The notes: generated by a model not told the origin, from the letters alone. A DNA stretch of 49,419 bases from Planctomycetales bacterium (GCA_020427155.1 JAGQOW010000022.1:1-49419), one strand, 5' to 3'. Numbered from the stretch's first letter, positions 1-9,458 are shown. A program made the numbers and translations.

Positions 1-163
1 TCAATCAAGGATGTAGCTTTCCGGACGAGCTTCGGACTTGGTCCGGAGAAAACAGAGAATCGGGAGCCAAACAGAGAAAGAAAGGCGGGAGGATGGGGAG
101 AATCGATGGTGCGGAGAGGTGCTTTGGAAAGATGTGAAACGGGCGCAAGCCCTTTATAAACAA

Positions 164-215
164 GGGGAAAAAGAAAACCCGTCACCCCGGAGAATGACCC
201 CAGAGAGACGGGTTT
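164..215 (-). terminator. Rho-independent terminator of tmRNA
   Basis: A 9-bp perfect stem (175-183 with 207-215, AAACCCGTC/GACGGGTTT) lies just downstream of the tmRNA 3' end on the minus strand. It is followed by a T-rich tract (164-174 read on the minus strand). The form is that of an intrinsic terminator for the ssrA transcript. Confidence 0.75.
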
Positions 216-227
216 GTCTTTTGTAAA

Positions 228-588
228 TGGTGGAGGCGGCGGGAATCGAACCCGCGTCCCGTGACATCTCCACGCAAGCCTCTACGTGTGTAGTCGACAG
301 ATTTGATTTTGCCTCGCCAGTCGCCGAGTCGACCTGGCTACTGGTGGGCTAGCCGAGAACTAGTTTAACCGCCGGCGTGCTCGGCAATGACCGGCGGCGA
401 TCCAGATTTGGTGACGGACGTCCGGGCCAGTCTGGCTCCAGTCCTTAGTCCGGGTTGCCTTTAATTAGGCAGCCAGTGCGTAATTGCCTTCGGCAATTGA
501 AATTGTGATCAGCTTTTTACGTGGCCCACTGATCAACCACGACACGCCACTTACGCTTCGGCTATCCGGTCGAACCCTGTTCGCCCCC
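228..588 (-). ncRNA. ssrA: Transfer-messenger RNA (tmRNA)
   Basis: This RNA rescues stalled ribosomes and tags the incomplete proteins for proteolysis. The 3' end reads, on the minus strand, as a T-arm followed by an acceptor strand and CCA (228-259 on plus), with TTCGATTC in the T-loop. The 5' end begins GGGGGCGAACAGG at 588 and pairs over 7 bp with the 3' acceptor strand, allowing one G-U pair. The tag reading frame encodes AEGNYALAA from 494 down to 468, then TAA at 467-465, with a second TAA close behind. The ALAA end is the classic ClpXP-type degron. The length of 361 nt is normal for one-piece tmRNA. A short palindrome (GTGCC-AA-GGCAC, about 594-605) lies just upstream of the mature 5' end. 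Confidence 0.95.
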
Positions 589-657
589 AGATGTGCCTTG
601 GCACAAGAAGTAACTCCAATTCTATTCGGCAGAATCAAGCAAGAAAAGGAACAAAAC

Positions 658-936
658 TTAGCCAATGAAGCCGGCTTCAGCGGCTGCCAGCTGTTTTTTC
701 CAGGGGCCCGGTTTCACCCGATTGGTGTAGTCTTCTTCCAGGAAATACATGTGCAAGTGCACCAAATGCTGGTTGAATTCGGGGCGAAGCTTTAAGAAAA
801 CCTTCAACATCTTGCTAGACAACACTAGCTCGGGGTCAGACTCATTGCTCGGGGCCAGCTCATGACCTGCCAGCAGCAAATCTCGCCGCCAGGCGTGAAA
901 AGTATCGATTGCCTGCAGCAAGTCGGAGCTGGACAT
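658..936 (-). CDS. Small conserved-looking protein of unknown function
   Basis: A 92-residue soluble protein with no signal peptide or membrane segment. It is mixed in charge and contains an aromatic/His-rich stretch (residues about 50-70, around EFNQHLVHLHMYFLEEDY). I do not recognise a family. The ATG at 936 was chosen because the frame extends upstream only to a weak alternative start at 972 with an unconvincing N-terminus. It is transcribed toward ssrA, 69 nt away, and no terminator is obvious between them, so the two may share a transcript. Confidence that it is a real gene is moderate: codon choice looks coding and the opposite-strand frame here does not. Confidence 0.5.
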   Translation of the reverse strand: MSSSDLLQAIDTFHAWRRDLLLAGHELAPSNESDPELVLSSKMLKVFLKLRPEFNQHLVHLHMYFLEEDYTNRVKPGPWKKQLAAAEAGFIG

Positions 937-1092
937 TGTGGCGAGCGCTCTGGTTCGGAGGAAAAGAATCAATCAAGATGGGGCGTCGCCTAATGCCAGC
1001 CACTGCCGTCAGCCTGGAAACAAAGTAGCTGGTAGTCTAGTAGCTGTAGAGTCAACAGTATATAGTCGTAGCCTTTTTCAGGTAGTAGTTCC

Positions 1093-1776
1093 ATGCCCAA
1101 GCGCGTTTCTCATAGCTTGCTTGATCCGGTTTTGACCCTGCCGCTAAAAGGCTTGTACGCACGGTTGAAGATACCGGCTAGGTTTCCCCCTGAAGGCATC
1201 GTAGTGGTGGGCCATCTGTGCGCCATTGTTGGAGCCTTGAGTTTTGCCGTTTCTTCCCACTGGTGGTGGGGTGGTCTGTTGGCGGCCGCGGGAGTGGCAA
1301 TGAATCACGTGGCCGATGTGCTCGATGGTACCCATGCGCGAGCGACGGGCCAATGCCGCAACGGCGGCGAGTTGCTCGACCACTTTGTCGATCCGCTGTC
1401 GTTTTGCTATTGGGTGACTGGCATCAGTTACAGTGCCGATTGTCTCTTGTTGGGAACTGGCGGGGTGATCGTAGTTTATGCGATGGCCGTTCTGACAAAC
1501 ATCAAAGCCAAGATGATTGGCGAATTCACATTGGCGAGATTTGGACCCACCGAGTTTAAGACGCTGCTTATTCTGTTCGGGCTAACTATGTCAGGCGCCG
1601 TAGGCGGCGCCTGGTTGTTGCCCGCCGCGGCGCCGCAAATCGCGTTCTGGTTCCTGGCTGCGATGTTTGTCGCCGGAGTAATTCAGTTGATGATTAGTCT
1701 GTGGTTTGCCATACACGAAGTGAACGCCAAGGGGTCGACCCCAGATAACACAGAATGGGAATTGAAGAAAAAGTAG
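1093..1776 (+). CDS. CDP-alcohol phosphatidyltransferase family membrane protein
   Basis: A 227-residue integral membrane enzyme of the CDP-alcohol phosphotransferase family. Members move a phosphatidyl or similar group from a CDP-linked donor to an alcohol in phospholipid synthesis. The full family signature is visible at residues 75-100: D75, D78-G79, A82-R83, G92, D96 and D100, that is, DG-x2-AR-x8-G-x3-D-x3-D. The Asp residues bind the metal ions and the last acts as base. Hydrophobic segments lie near residues 34-72, 104-135, 155-180 and 185-210. The alcohol substrate (inositol, glycerol, choline or other) cannot be read from sequence. It converges on the MFS gene, with only 1 nt between the two stop codons. 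Confidence 0.85.
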   Translation: MPKRVSHSLLDPVLTLPLKGLYARLKIPARFPPEGIVVVGHLCAIVGALSFAVSSHWWWGGLLAAAGVAMNHVADVLDGTHARATGQCRNGGELLDHFVDPLSFCYWVTGISYSADCLLLGTGGVIVVYAMAVLTNIKAKMIGEFTLARFGPTEFKTLLILFGLTMSGAVGGAWLLPAAAPQIAFWFLAAMFVAGVIQLMISLWFAIHEVNAKGSTPDNTEWELKKK

Positions 1777-1777
1777 G

Positions 1778-3136
1778 TTAGGGTTCAGAAGCCAGGGATC
1801 GGGAAGTGCTGGAGGGTTCGGGGATTCTTCTTGCCCAAAGGATTCCTAGCATGCGGAGCACGCAGCCGCCGATTAGGAGTAGGGCGAAGTGGTCTATCTC
1901 CCAGTTGCCAAGCATGGTGGGTTGCCAGCAGTCTGAGAGGATGTCAAACAGTAATCCGCCGGCCAAGGCGCTAAGGGCGTAGGCCAGTTGGGTCGAGGCA
2001 AACCAGGCAGCCGAGTAGGCAGCCGAACATTCGGGTGCACTGAGGCGGAGCATCAGGTTGGGCATCGCGACGTTGGTGCCGGCATAGGCGATCCAGCAAA
2101 CATACGCGCCGACGACCCACCACTTCGCGTCGGGAGCGGCAATCAAAAAGAAGAGCAGTGCCGCAGCCACGAGTCCTTGCGAAACGACAAGGACGGGCAC
2201 ATTGCCGTGGCGGTCGGCTTGTGCTCCTGCCCAGGGCATCACGAGCGACTGGATGCCACGCGAAGTGGCATCGAGGATTCGTTTCTCCGCATAGGTGAGT
2301 TGTAGTATCGAGATTTGGTAGACGCGAACTGCAGTGTCGGCAATGCCGTTGGCAAAAGAAAACCAGAGGCCGTAGTAGAGCAAACGTCGAAAATCGCCGT
2401 CGCTAAATGGAGTGAGCAGTTCGCCCAGTCGTTGCCGTGGCGAACCAGCCCCAATGCGACTCGGAGACGCCGGATCAGTCATCGCGTGGAGCGGCCAGAT
2501 GGCAAACAACATCACGATGGCTCCCACACAGGTAAGCGCAGCAAAACCGATCCACAGTCGTTCGAGATGACCCGTTACCTCGCAACGGGTTTGCCAAGAC
2601 ACGGTCGCGACGGCTGAAATCACGATTCCGAGTACCTTGCCGCCGTTCATCCAGCCTTGACGTCGTCCGACGAAACGGCCGCGAATTGGTTGTGGCACCA
2701 GGTCGGCAAACCAAGACCATAGGGCAACGACGGCAAAGTGCTCGAACAGGTGGTAACCAGCCCAACAAGTAGTTAGTGCAACGATCGACTGGGTTGCCTG
2801 GGGAAGCACGCCAGGCGCCGACATAAGCGGCAGTCCCAACAGCACCAAGGCACTGATAAAGAACATCCGCGTACAAAACCGACGCCGATTGCCAACACGG
2901 TCTAGCCAGAGCGGCGTGAATAGACGCAGGACGCCAACCAGCGAAGGTGCGGCGAGCAACCAGCTTAGTGTCAGTCCCCGCACGCCGTACGAAGCGGCAA
3001 GATAAAAGAGCAACGTCGTACCGGCCAGTCCGTTGCCAATACCCCACAAGCCACCGTTGAAGTAAGCGAGACCGATCGATCGGCGTCGCGCATCGAGAGT
3101 CAACTTCTCAACTGGATAGGATTCACTGTTGACCAT
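1778..3136 (-). CDS. MFS-type transporter
   Basis: A 452-residue protein with about twelve hydrophobic segments in two halves, as in the major facilitator superfamily. The cytoplasmic loop after the second helix carries the loop-2-like pattern DRVGNRRR, and the equivalent second-half loop has AQADRHGN. The start is ATG 3136; a TTG at 3151 would add five residues. The substrate is unknown. The next gene upstream (CHAD protein) lies 51 nt before it on the same strand, so co-transcription is possible. The first half contains a Trp-rich segment, and the C-terminus is short and Ser-rich. Confidence 0.8.
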   Translation of the reverse strand: MVNSESYPVEKLTLDARRRSIGLAYFNGGLWGIGNGLAGTTLLFYLAASYGVRGLTLSWLLAAPSLVGVLRLFTPLWLDRVGNRRRFCTRMFFISALVLLGLPLMSAPGVLPQATQSIVALTTCWAGYHLFEHFAVVALWSWFADLVPQPIRGRFVGRRQGWMNGGKVLGIVISAVATVSWQTRCEVTGHLERLWIGFAALTCVGAIVMLFAIWPLHAMTDPASPSRIGAGSPRQRLGELLTPFSDGDFRRLLYYGLWFSFANGIADTAVRVYQISILQLTYAEKRILDATSRGIQSLVMPWAGAQADRHGNVPVLVVSQGLVAAALLFFLIAAPDAKWWVVGAYVCWIAYAGTNVAMPNLMLRLSAPECSAAYSAAWFASTQLAYALSALAGGLLFDILSDCWQPTMLGNWEIDHFALLLIGGCVLRMLGILWARRIPEPSSTSRSLASEP

Positions 3137-3187
3137 AGAACCAGCGTACAAGAAGCCGACCGAGAAACCAATTAGACGCGCAACTTA

Positions 3188-4096
3188 CTAATGGCTCATC
3201 GTCATCAGCATCGATTCGAACGACGCGATCCGACGAGGCGACCACCAGTCGAGAAACTCCTCTCGCAGTTGCTCGGCAGACTCCTGCTGCTCTACGATAC
3301 AGCGGGCCAAATAGGCTGCCCGGCTATCCATCGGCATGTCGAGCAGTAACTGCCGAAAGAAAGCTTGGGCCGTTACGTGGTCGTTGATCCGGCCAAGGCG
3401 GGTCTGGAGCTTTTCTACCAAGGGATACAAATCGGTCCGCAGCTGGGAGTCGAAGGCGCTATGAAAAAACTCGATTGAGTATCGCAGGCGTTTGCTGGCG
3501 ATTCGCAAGCGGTGAAGTTGCTCCAAAGTAGGATCGAGAGTACCGGCCAATCTCCGTATGGGCCGGCCTGCTTTCTTGAAGGAGGCCCTGGCAAATTGCC
3601 CAAAAGTCAGATTTGCATTGGTTTTCTTCCCCTCGACAAAGGATACGAGACAACGTTCGAGACTACGTTCGAGCTTTCCAGACTTGGCTTTTGCTTCCAC
3701 ATTCACTAGCCGACGCTGTACTGCTGAACGCTGCTGCTCGAGCCGAGCGATGAGATGCGCACGGTTGGAGTCGTCATTTTGAGCGCCTTTCAGACGCATA
3801 AGCAGCACATCCAAATCGCGCGCTGGGCCAGCGGCTCGGCGGATGCGGCGCAGCCATTTCTGCAGAGATCGACACCTGCCTTGCTTTCGCAGGAGCGGCC
3901 GAAAAGCCTTTAGCGTGGCGTCGGCACGCCGACAAGCAACGCGAAGCTGATGAACATGCTCGATGTCTTTCTTGAATTCGTGTGCCGCCAACGGCAACAA
4001 CTGCTGAACGTATTGAACTCGCACGCGCAGCGCATCGACCGCGATTGTGGCAGCAGGAACTTGCGGCGACGCGACATCGATCCATTTATTGCTCAT
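3188..4096 (-). CDS. CHAD domain protein
   Basis: A 302-residue, strongly basic, alpha-helical protein. It has the two repeated CHAD patterns: an N-terminal VHQLRVACRRADATLKAF segment (about residues 48-66) followed by RDLDVLL, and a C-terminal LHRLRIASKRLRYSIEFF segment (about 195-212) with GRINDH further on. CHAD domains bind inorganic polyphosphate and often sit on polyphosphate granules (family knowledge). No CYTH phosphatase domain is fused and none is nearby, so this is a stand-alone CHAD protein. ATG 4096 is a clear start. It is divergent from the large secreted protein that begins at 4320. Confidence 0.88.
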   Translation of the reverse strand: MSNKWIDVASPQVPAATIAVDALRVRVQYVQQLLPLAAHEFKKDIEHVHQLRVACRRADATLKAFRPLLRKQGRCRSLQKWLRRIRRAAGPARDLDVLLMRLKGAQNDDSNRAHLIARLEQQRSAVQRRLVNVEAKAKSGKLERSLERCLVSFVEGKKTNANLTFGQFARASFKKAGRPIRRLAGTLDPTLEQLHRLRIASKRLRYSIEFFHSAFDSQLRTDLYPLVEKLQTRLGRINDHVTAQAFFRQLLLDMPMDSRAAYLARCIVEQQESAEQLREEFLDWWSPRRIASFESMLMTMSH

Positions 4097-4319
4097 TCGA
4101 TTAGCCTAGCCACAGGACGTCATGAGAGCAAATGCGACCGCTGTGGCAGACCAAACTTGGCCTGAAACAACCCGCAGGTTCGCAGCCCATAGGCTTCAGA
4201 ACTGCTTCCGAGGCGAACCATTGCCGGTTTGGCCATTTCAGCGTGATCGCACCAAAGAATGCTGATACAATGAGGATGGCTTGCTGCAGGCGATTTGGTT
4301 GCGAAGGGAGAAGCGATAC

Positions 4320-7300
4320 GTGGTTGGGTTGCACTTGATCAAGGTCGGTGTCATTCTCGTAGCACTGGCGTCGCTATGCTGGAATTCGGCTCCTAGCCAG
4401 GCGCAGATCTCTGAGTTCAATGGCGTCGAAGTGCCTGGGACAGTGGTTGCGCACATTGCCGCCTCCAACGATTACAAGTACAACTCGCCTTCGATTGCCA
4501 TTCTGCCTGACGGCACGTATCTCATCTCTCACGACGTCACTGGCAACAACGCGCCCACCCCGAAGCCGACCTACGTGCACCGCTCCACCGACCAGGGGCA
4601 AACGTGGAACCAGATCAGCACGGTCAATAGTCTCACCTGGGCCAACCTCTATAACATCGGTAACGATGTTTACCTCATGGGCAACAGTGGCGGCAGTTTC
4701 GTCATCTATAAGTCCACTGATGGCGGCGTGAATTGGACCAGCCCGGTCAGTTCCACCACGGGCAGAATTGGCCAATCAAACGCGACGACGAGCTATCACA
4801 CTGGCCCCATGCCATTGGTCGAGCACGATGGACGCCTCTGGCGCAGCATCGAAACCCGCATCCCTGGTGGCAGCAGCAACGATCTCTACGCAGGGGTCAT
4901 GAGCATTGCCATCGGCGACGACCTGCTCGATGCGTCGAACTGGACCTTTTCCAACCGCATCCTCTCCCAGGACAGCTGGTTGCCTGGCAACGCCTTCAAT
5001 TCCTGGCGCGAAGGCAACGTGGTTGTCGATCGCGACGAGAACCTGGTCAATCTTATCCGTGTCGATCCGCCCAAAGGCAGCCAGGAAGTCGCTGCCATCA
5101 TGCGTGTGCAAGATGCCAATACGATTACCTTCGATCCGAACAACGACATCATCGACTTCAATGGCGGCGCCAAGAAGTTCACTATCCGCTACGACGCTGG
5201 CACCGATCGCTACTGGACGTTTGCCAATATCATTACGCCCTACAACGCCGACCCTACCGTGCTGCCCAGCTCGCATCGAAATATTGTCGCCCTGGTCGAA
5301 TCTCCTGACCTGAGAAACTGGGATGTGAACCGTATAGTCGTGCAAGATCTCTCAGATATGGAGTATATCGGCTTTCAGTATTGGGACTGGCAATTCGAAG
5401 GCGCCGACATGGTCGCGGCCTCGCGTACCGCCTACCCCGATGGGCTGGGCGGAGCGATTCGCTTCCACGATGCCAACTTCATTACGTTCCACCGGGTGGA
5501 GGACTTTGCTACCAAGCGACCGACCCAATCGCTCGTGGCCGATACAAACAACAATCGCGTCATGCGATACGAACTGACCGAGACCAACCAGTGGATGCCC
5601 GTCGGACAGTTTGAACTGGGCAATTCGTTTGCCGGCACTGGGCTCAACAAGCCGATGGGGCTGGCCAAGGATTCAGAAGGTCACGTCTACATTGGCGAGC
5701 AGACCGACGGCGGACGAGTACTCCGCTTTGATTCTTCCGGCAACTTTCTCAATGTCATCGCGACCGAGGGCGTTGGATTCACCGGCCGACCCGAGTCGCT
5801 GGTCGTAGGACCCACGGGCGATCTTTACATGTCTGTTGCATTTGGCGCCAACTCCGACAAGGTCTACAAGATCGACCCTTCTACCGGCAATGCCAGCGTG
5901 TTTATCGACACCAACTTCTCCGGCGGTTCGCTGAATAATCCCCGGGCGATCGCTTTCGGAGACGACGGCAATCTCTACGTTGCCGATCGCGAGAACAATG
6001 TCTTTCGACGCTTCGACGGCATGACCGGCGCATTTCTCGGTGACCTCTACACGGCAGATAATCCCGAAGGCCTGGTCTGGGACGAGTTCCAGAGCAAACT
6101 CATTGGCGCCTACCGCGACGGCGGCGACGCCAATCTGGTCGAGCTTGGCGCAGCCGGCGGCGCCAGCACGCTCTACAACGTCTCCGACATTGGCCGCGCT
6201 TTGGGCATCGTCGTCATCGAGGGCGATATCTACTGGAGCGATTGGGATAATGGCAAAGTCTATAAACTGAAGGGCACGAACATGCTTGCCACCAGCCTTG
6301 CAGGACTCAGCGGGCCAGGCCATCTGATAGAGGCAGACCCGATTCCCATCGGCGAGCGTTCGTGGACCCATAGCGGCTCGAGTAACTGGAGCGACTGGAA
6401 TAACTGGACCTACTGGAGCCGTCCCGACTCTCCTGCGGAGGTGGCAATGTTCGGCTCGGCAATCAGTAGCAATGCCACGATCGCGCTGGATGCAACTTAT
6501 GAGCTCCGGGGCTTGCGGTTTCGCGACGACAATCGCTACACCATCAGCGGCGCTGGTCAAATCATTCTCGAGTCTGAGGAAGCGGGCTCTCCTGCGATCC
6601 TTGACGTACAGGAGCAGTATCATTACCTGGACGTCGATGTGCTGATGACCGACGATGTCCACGCAACGATGGGCGATGGCGCGCGGCTATACTTCGAAGC
6701 CGAGTTGGACCTTGGCGGTAACCAGCTCTTTAGTTTTGGCCCGGGACGACTCTGGGTCTCCGGCGACTTTGTGATGAATGGCGGTCGGGTCGTCGTCGAT
6801 GGTCAGAGTGCGTTTTCATTTGGAACCAATTCCAATGCCACGCTCGACGGCGACTTTCAGTTCATTCCTGACGAGAGCTTGTCGCTAGCACTGGGGCAAA
6901 GTTTCGATCTGCTTAACGGTGTGGGCTATCTCGGCAATGAAACATTTGACGATATTCTTTTGCCCGCTCTGCCAAGCGGTTTGGTTTGGGACCTTTCGTC
7001 CTTCTACAATGATGGGATAGTCACCGTTGCGGCTGCCGCGGCGGGCGACTTTGACAGCGACGGAGATGTAGACGCCGACGACCTGGCAATCTGGCAGAGC
7101 AACTTCGGAATGAACGCCGGCGCTGAGCGAACCAATGGAGACGCCGATGAGGACGGCGACGTCGATGGCATGGATCTTCTCGCTTGGCAGCGACAATTTA
7201 CTGGTGCGAACCCGTTGACCTCGCAAGCATCGTCGCAAGTTGTGCCCGAGCCTGGTGCGACACTTCTTTTTCTGGCACACTGCGCGGCATATGTATGCTC

Positions 7301-7328
7301 GTGGAGCCGTCAACTAAGCCGGTTCTAA
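4320..7328 (+). CDS. Secreted sialidase-like/NHL protein with dockerin module and PEP-CTERM anchor
   Basis: An exported protein of about 1002 residues. GTG 4320 is preferred because AAGGGAG (4304-4310) lies 9 nt upstream; an in-frame TTG at 4281 would add 13 residues. The signal peptide ends near SQA-Q. The first third is beta-propeller-like with two Asp-boxes (STDQGQTW at 89-96 and STDGGVNW at 132-139), as in sialidases and other BNR glycosidases. A second propeller-like region with NHL/SMP-30-type repeats begins near residue 405 (VADTNNNRVMRY). Next comes a Trp/Asn-rich, autotransporter-associated-repeat-like beta region (about 690-900). A dockerin-type pair of calcium loops follows (about 910-960, DSDGDVDADDL and DEDGDVDGMDL). 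The last 28 residues are a PEP-CTERM signal (VPEP, hydrophobic helix, basic end). The substrate is unknown; the sialidase label is fold-level only. Confidence 0.8.
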   Translation: MVGLHLIKVGVILVALASLCWNSAPSQAQISEFNGVEVPGTVVAHIAASNDYKYNSPSIAILPDGTYLISHDVTGNNAPTPKPTYVHRSTDQGQTWNQISTVNSLTWANLYNIGNDVYLMGNSGGSFVIYKSTDGGVNWTSPVSSTTGRIGQSNATTSYHTGPMPLVEHDGRLWRSIETRIPGGSSNDLYAGVMSIAIGDDLLDASNWTFSNRILSQDSWLPGNAFNSWREGNVVVDRDENLVNLIRVDPPKGSQEVAAIMRVQDANTITFDPNNDIIDFNGGAKKFTIRYDAGTDRYWTFANIITPYNADPTVLPSSHRNIVALVESPDLRNWDVNRIVVQDLSDMEYIGFQYWDWQFEGADMVAASRTAYPDGLGGAIRFHDANFITFHRVEDFATKRPTQSLVADTNNNRVMRYELTETNQWMPVGQFELGNSFAGTGLNKPMGLAKDSEGHVYIGEQTDGGRVLRFDSSGNFLNVIATEGVGFTGRPESLVVGPTGDLYMSVAFGANSDKVYKIDPSTGNASVFIDTNFSGGSLNNPRAIAFGDDGNLYVADRENNVFRRFDGMTGAFLGDLYTADNPEGLVWDEFQSKLIGAYRDGGDANLVELGAAGGASTLYNVSDIGRALGIVVIEGDIYWSDWDNGKVYKLKGTNMLATSLAGLSGPGHLIEADPIPIGERSWTHSGSSNWSDWNNWTYWSRPDSPAEVAMFGSAISSNATIALDATYELRGLRFRDDNRYTISGAGQIILESEEAGSPAILDVQEQYHYLDVDVLMTDDVHATMGDGARLYFEAELDLGGNQLFSFGPGRLWVSGDFVMNGGRVVVDGQSAFSFGTNSNATLDGDFQFIPDESLSLALGQSFDLLNGVGYLGNETFDDILLPALPSGLVWDLSSFYNDGIVTVAAAAAGDFDSDGDVDADDLAIWQSNFGMNAGAERTNGDADEDGDVDGMDLLAWQRQFTGANPLTSQASSQVVPEPGATLLFLAHCAAYVCSWSRQLSRF

Positions 7329-7367
7329 TCGTCCTTCAAGTAGTGAACCCGGCACGTGGCTGAATCG

Positions 7368-7601
7368 CTACGCCAGCATACTCATCAGCGTCAATACGCC
7401 CATTACCACAGCCATAAAGACGATGATCCACAGGCCGAATCGCACGGCGTGGTGCATGATGGGGCCGAACTCCTCGTGCCGCGTGGCTGCACAAACCAGG
7501 CTCACGCTCACGATCAGCGGCAAGGCGTACCACAGGTTCATCACGGCCAGCAGTGGGGCCATCGAGGGCATGCTGGCGACAAAGAAAAGCGAAGGAATCA
7601 T
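7368..7601 (-). CDS. Small two-helix membrane protein
   Basis: A 77-residue protein with two hydrophobic helices (about residues 14-39 and 54-76) joined by a short polar loop containing RHEEFGP. No family is recognised. It begins 29 nt after the stop of the larger membrane protein on the same strand, so the two are probably co-transcribed. A frame on the same strand at 7336-7617 overlaps it but is polar and His/Arg-rich without membrane character, so this frame is preferred. ATG 7601 is the only good start. Confidence 0.6.
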   Translation of the reverse strand: MIPSLFFVASMPSMAPLLAVMNLWYALPLIVSVSLVCAATRHEEFGPIMHHAVRFGLWIIVFMAVVMGVLTLMSMLA

Positions 7602-7630
7602 CTGCAGGGCTTCCCAATAAGAAACAATAC

Positions 7631-8227
7631 TCAGCTCGAATGGCCTTCGTCGTTAGCCGCCTTTTTCTTTTTCTTCTCGGGCACGCTGAGGACCAGCGGA
7701 CCTGCGGCTGCGTCGCAAATCACCAGGATGTTCAGCAAGCCCGCCACAACCGTATAGACCGTACCGAGTTCGAATGTCGGGTGGTACTTCAGGGTCCACA
7801 TCGCCAGTTCGTTCGGCTGAGTCGACATGTGGCCAGAGTCGTCCTTCCATTCTACCGGTCCGCGTCGAGGGGGCGCCATGAATCCCGTATAGTCCGGGTC
7901 TTTCATGGCCCGGCTCTTCTGCACGAGCATCGGGGTACTCGGCAGACCCACGCCCAGTTGGCACAAGTACTGCCACCGATACTGCTGTTCCCAAGGGACA
8001 GCAGCATACACGACCTTGCCGCCACCCAGATACAAACCGTAGAAGAACGTGCCCAGCACGCAAACGAAGAACAGCAGCCCCTTGCCGGTGCGGCCTTGGT
8101 AAACGTGACCCAGGCCGGGCAGCATCCATGCCAGCAATGCCGCAATCCACGGTTCTTTCAGTTCGATCTCAATCACATCTTCCGGTGCGGTCGAACCGTT
8201 GGCGGCGGGGATGGTAGTGGTGACCAT
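7631..8227 (-). CDS. Membrane protein, DUF6677/TM2-like
   Basis: A 198-residue protein whose residues about 24-60 form the pattern PWIAALLAWMLPGLGHVYQG, then a short basic turn and a second helix. This is the helix-turn-helix PGLGHxYQGR arrangement seen in TM2-like and DUF6677 proteins of planctomycetes. A polar middle contains a PPRRGPVEW stretch. A third hydrophobic segment (about 150-180) precedes a Lys-rich tail (KKKKK). ATG 8227 fits the start of the conserved region; the frame stays open to 8347 but that extension reads like leader. No enzymatic residues are evident. It is probably in a two-gene operon with the downstream 77-residue membrane protein. Confidence 0.65.
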   Translation of the reverse strand: MVTTTIPAANGSTAPEDVIEIELKEPWIAALLAWMLPGLGHVYQGRTGKGLLFFVCVLGTFFYGLYLGGGKVVYAAVPWEQQYRWQYLCQLGVGLPSTPMLVQKSRAMKDPDYTGFMAPPRRGPVEWKDDSGHMSTQPNELAMWTLKYHPTFELGTVYTVVAGLLNILVICDAAAGPLVLSVPEKKKKKAANDEGHSS

Positions 8228-8423
8228 TTCAGGCGAGTCTTGGAAAGGGGGTAAGCGGCAGAAAGCAGGCGACCATTCTAATGAGTTTACAGCAAGAAAC
8301 CCAGGGCGATTGAGGAAAGTGACTCCATAGATTAATTGACGGCGCATTGACAGACTCCCCTGCCTCGCCCAGCGATTCTTGTTGCTATTCGCAGCTGAAC
8401 ATCAGTTCTTGGCAGACTTCCAA

Positions 8424-9458
8424 TCAATTCCTGCCCCAGAGGGCCAACACCACCACAATGGCCAGAACCATGCCTGCCGCGAGCAATGCCAGAGCCCGCA
8501 AGTTCACTTTCTTGGAGTCGGTCGGTTCGGACCCGTAGTGAAGCCGTTGCGTCAGATTTGGGTTTTTCGGCTGGTTCTCGTGGCTGGAAGAAAGATCCTC
8601 CGAATCGACAGGATGGGCAACAGACTTCGCTGCTGATTCGTCGAGAATGGCTTTGAGCCGCTCGGCAACGATTGCCGCACTATCAGGGCGATCTTCAGGT
8701 TTTTTCGCGAGCATCTCGTCGACCAGGTCGGCCAGCGAGACAGGGCACGATGCCGCTAACGAATCGAGTCGCGGCGGGACTGCTTCCAAATGCTGGTCGA
8801 AGATCCTCGCAAAGTCGGGCCCGTCGAAAGGCACCCGGCCGGCAATCATGCGGAAGAGGATGCAGCCCAACGCGTAGAGGTCGAGTCGACCGTCAATCTC
8901 TGCTTCTCCACGGATTTGCTCCGGAGGCATATAACGCCAGGTGCCGACAGTTTGTCCCGAGGTCGTCAGTCGCGAGCCGTCCAAATCGCGTGCCAGCCCG
9001 AGGTCGCCTAACTTCACTTTGCCGTCTTCCGAGAGATAGAGGTTTGCCGGTTTCAAGTCGCGATGCACACAGCCTCGTTGATGTGCGTGATCCAAGGCGA
9101 AGCAAACCTGCAACGCAACCTCTGCGGCCTCTTGCCAGGGCAGATCTCCGCGCACCTTGAGCACATCTTCAAGCGTTCCACAGTCGACAAGTTCCATCGC
9201 ACAATAAATACTTCCTTCGTGGAGCCCGGCATCGAAGTGTTTTACAATGTTCTCATGTTCAAGCCTTTGCAGCAGGGCAATCTCGCGGACAAAACGGTTT
9301 TGAACTTCGGCTTCGAGGAGCGTTGACTCGCGCAGGAATTTAAGTGCTACCCGTTGCCCCGTTTCTTGGTGCGTCGCTTCGTACACGGCGCCAAACCCGC
9401 CTTGTCCGAGGCACGCACCAAGCGTGTAGGGGCCAATCAATTCGCCTGTGCGGGACAT
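8424..9458 (-). CDS. Ser/Thr protein kinase with C-terminal membrane anchor
   Basis: A 344-residue Hanks-type kinase. Visible elements are the glycine loop GQGGFG (residues 18-23), the VALK lysine K40, the catalytic loop HRDLKPAN with D134, DLG in place of DFG (D152), a TSGQTVGTWRYMPPEQ activation segment, and the DLYALGCILF helix. After the kinase domain (to about residue 270) comes a polar linker, then one hydrophobic helix (about 320-341) that ends the protein. It is therefore a tail-anchored cytoplasmic kinase with almost no external sensor. ATG 9458 was chosen because the kinase fold begins at once (ELIGPYTLG); the frame stays open to 9575. It is divergent from gyrA. The substrate is unknown. 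Confidence 0.92.
   Translation of the reverse strand: MSRTGELIGPYTLGACLGQGGFGAVYEATHQETGQRVALKFLRESTLLEAEVQNRFVREIALLQRLEHENIVKHFDAGLHEGSIYCAMELVDCGTLEDVLKVRGDLPWQEAAEVALQVCFALDHAHQRGCVHRDLKPANLYLSEDGKVKLGDLGLARDLDGSRLTTSGQTVGTWRYMPPEQIRGEAEIDGRLDLYALGCILFRMIAGRVPFDGPDFARIFDQHLEAVPPRLDSLAASCPVSLADLVDEMLAKKPEDRPDSAAIVAERLKAILDESAAKSVAHPVDSEDLSSSHENQPKNPNLTQRLHYGSEPTDSKKVNLRALALLAAGMVLAIVVVLALWGRN

Noticed and set aside
38..226. Open frame on the plus strand before the tmRNA
   Set aside because: It covers the tmRNA terminator on the opposite strand and has a highly charged, biased composition; no sign of a real protein.
229..260. tRNA-like sequence read as a separate tRNA
   Set aside because: The T-arm and acceptor strand belong to the tmRNA 3' end; there is no anticodon arm, and the matching 5' strand is at 582-588.
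484..795. Plus-strand open frame across the tmRNA 5' part
   Set aside because: Antisense to tmRNA and to the 92-residue gene.
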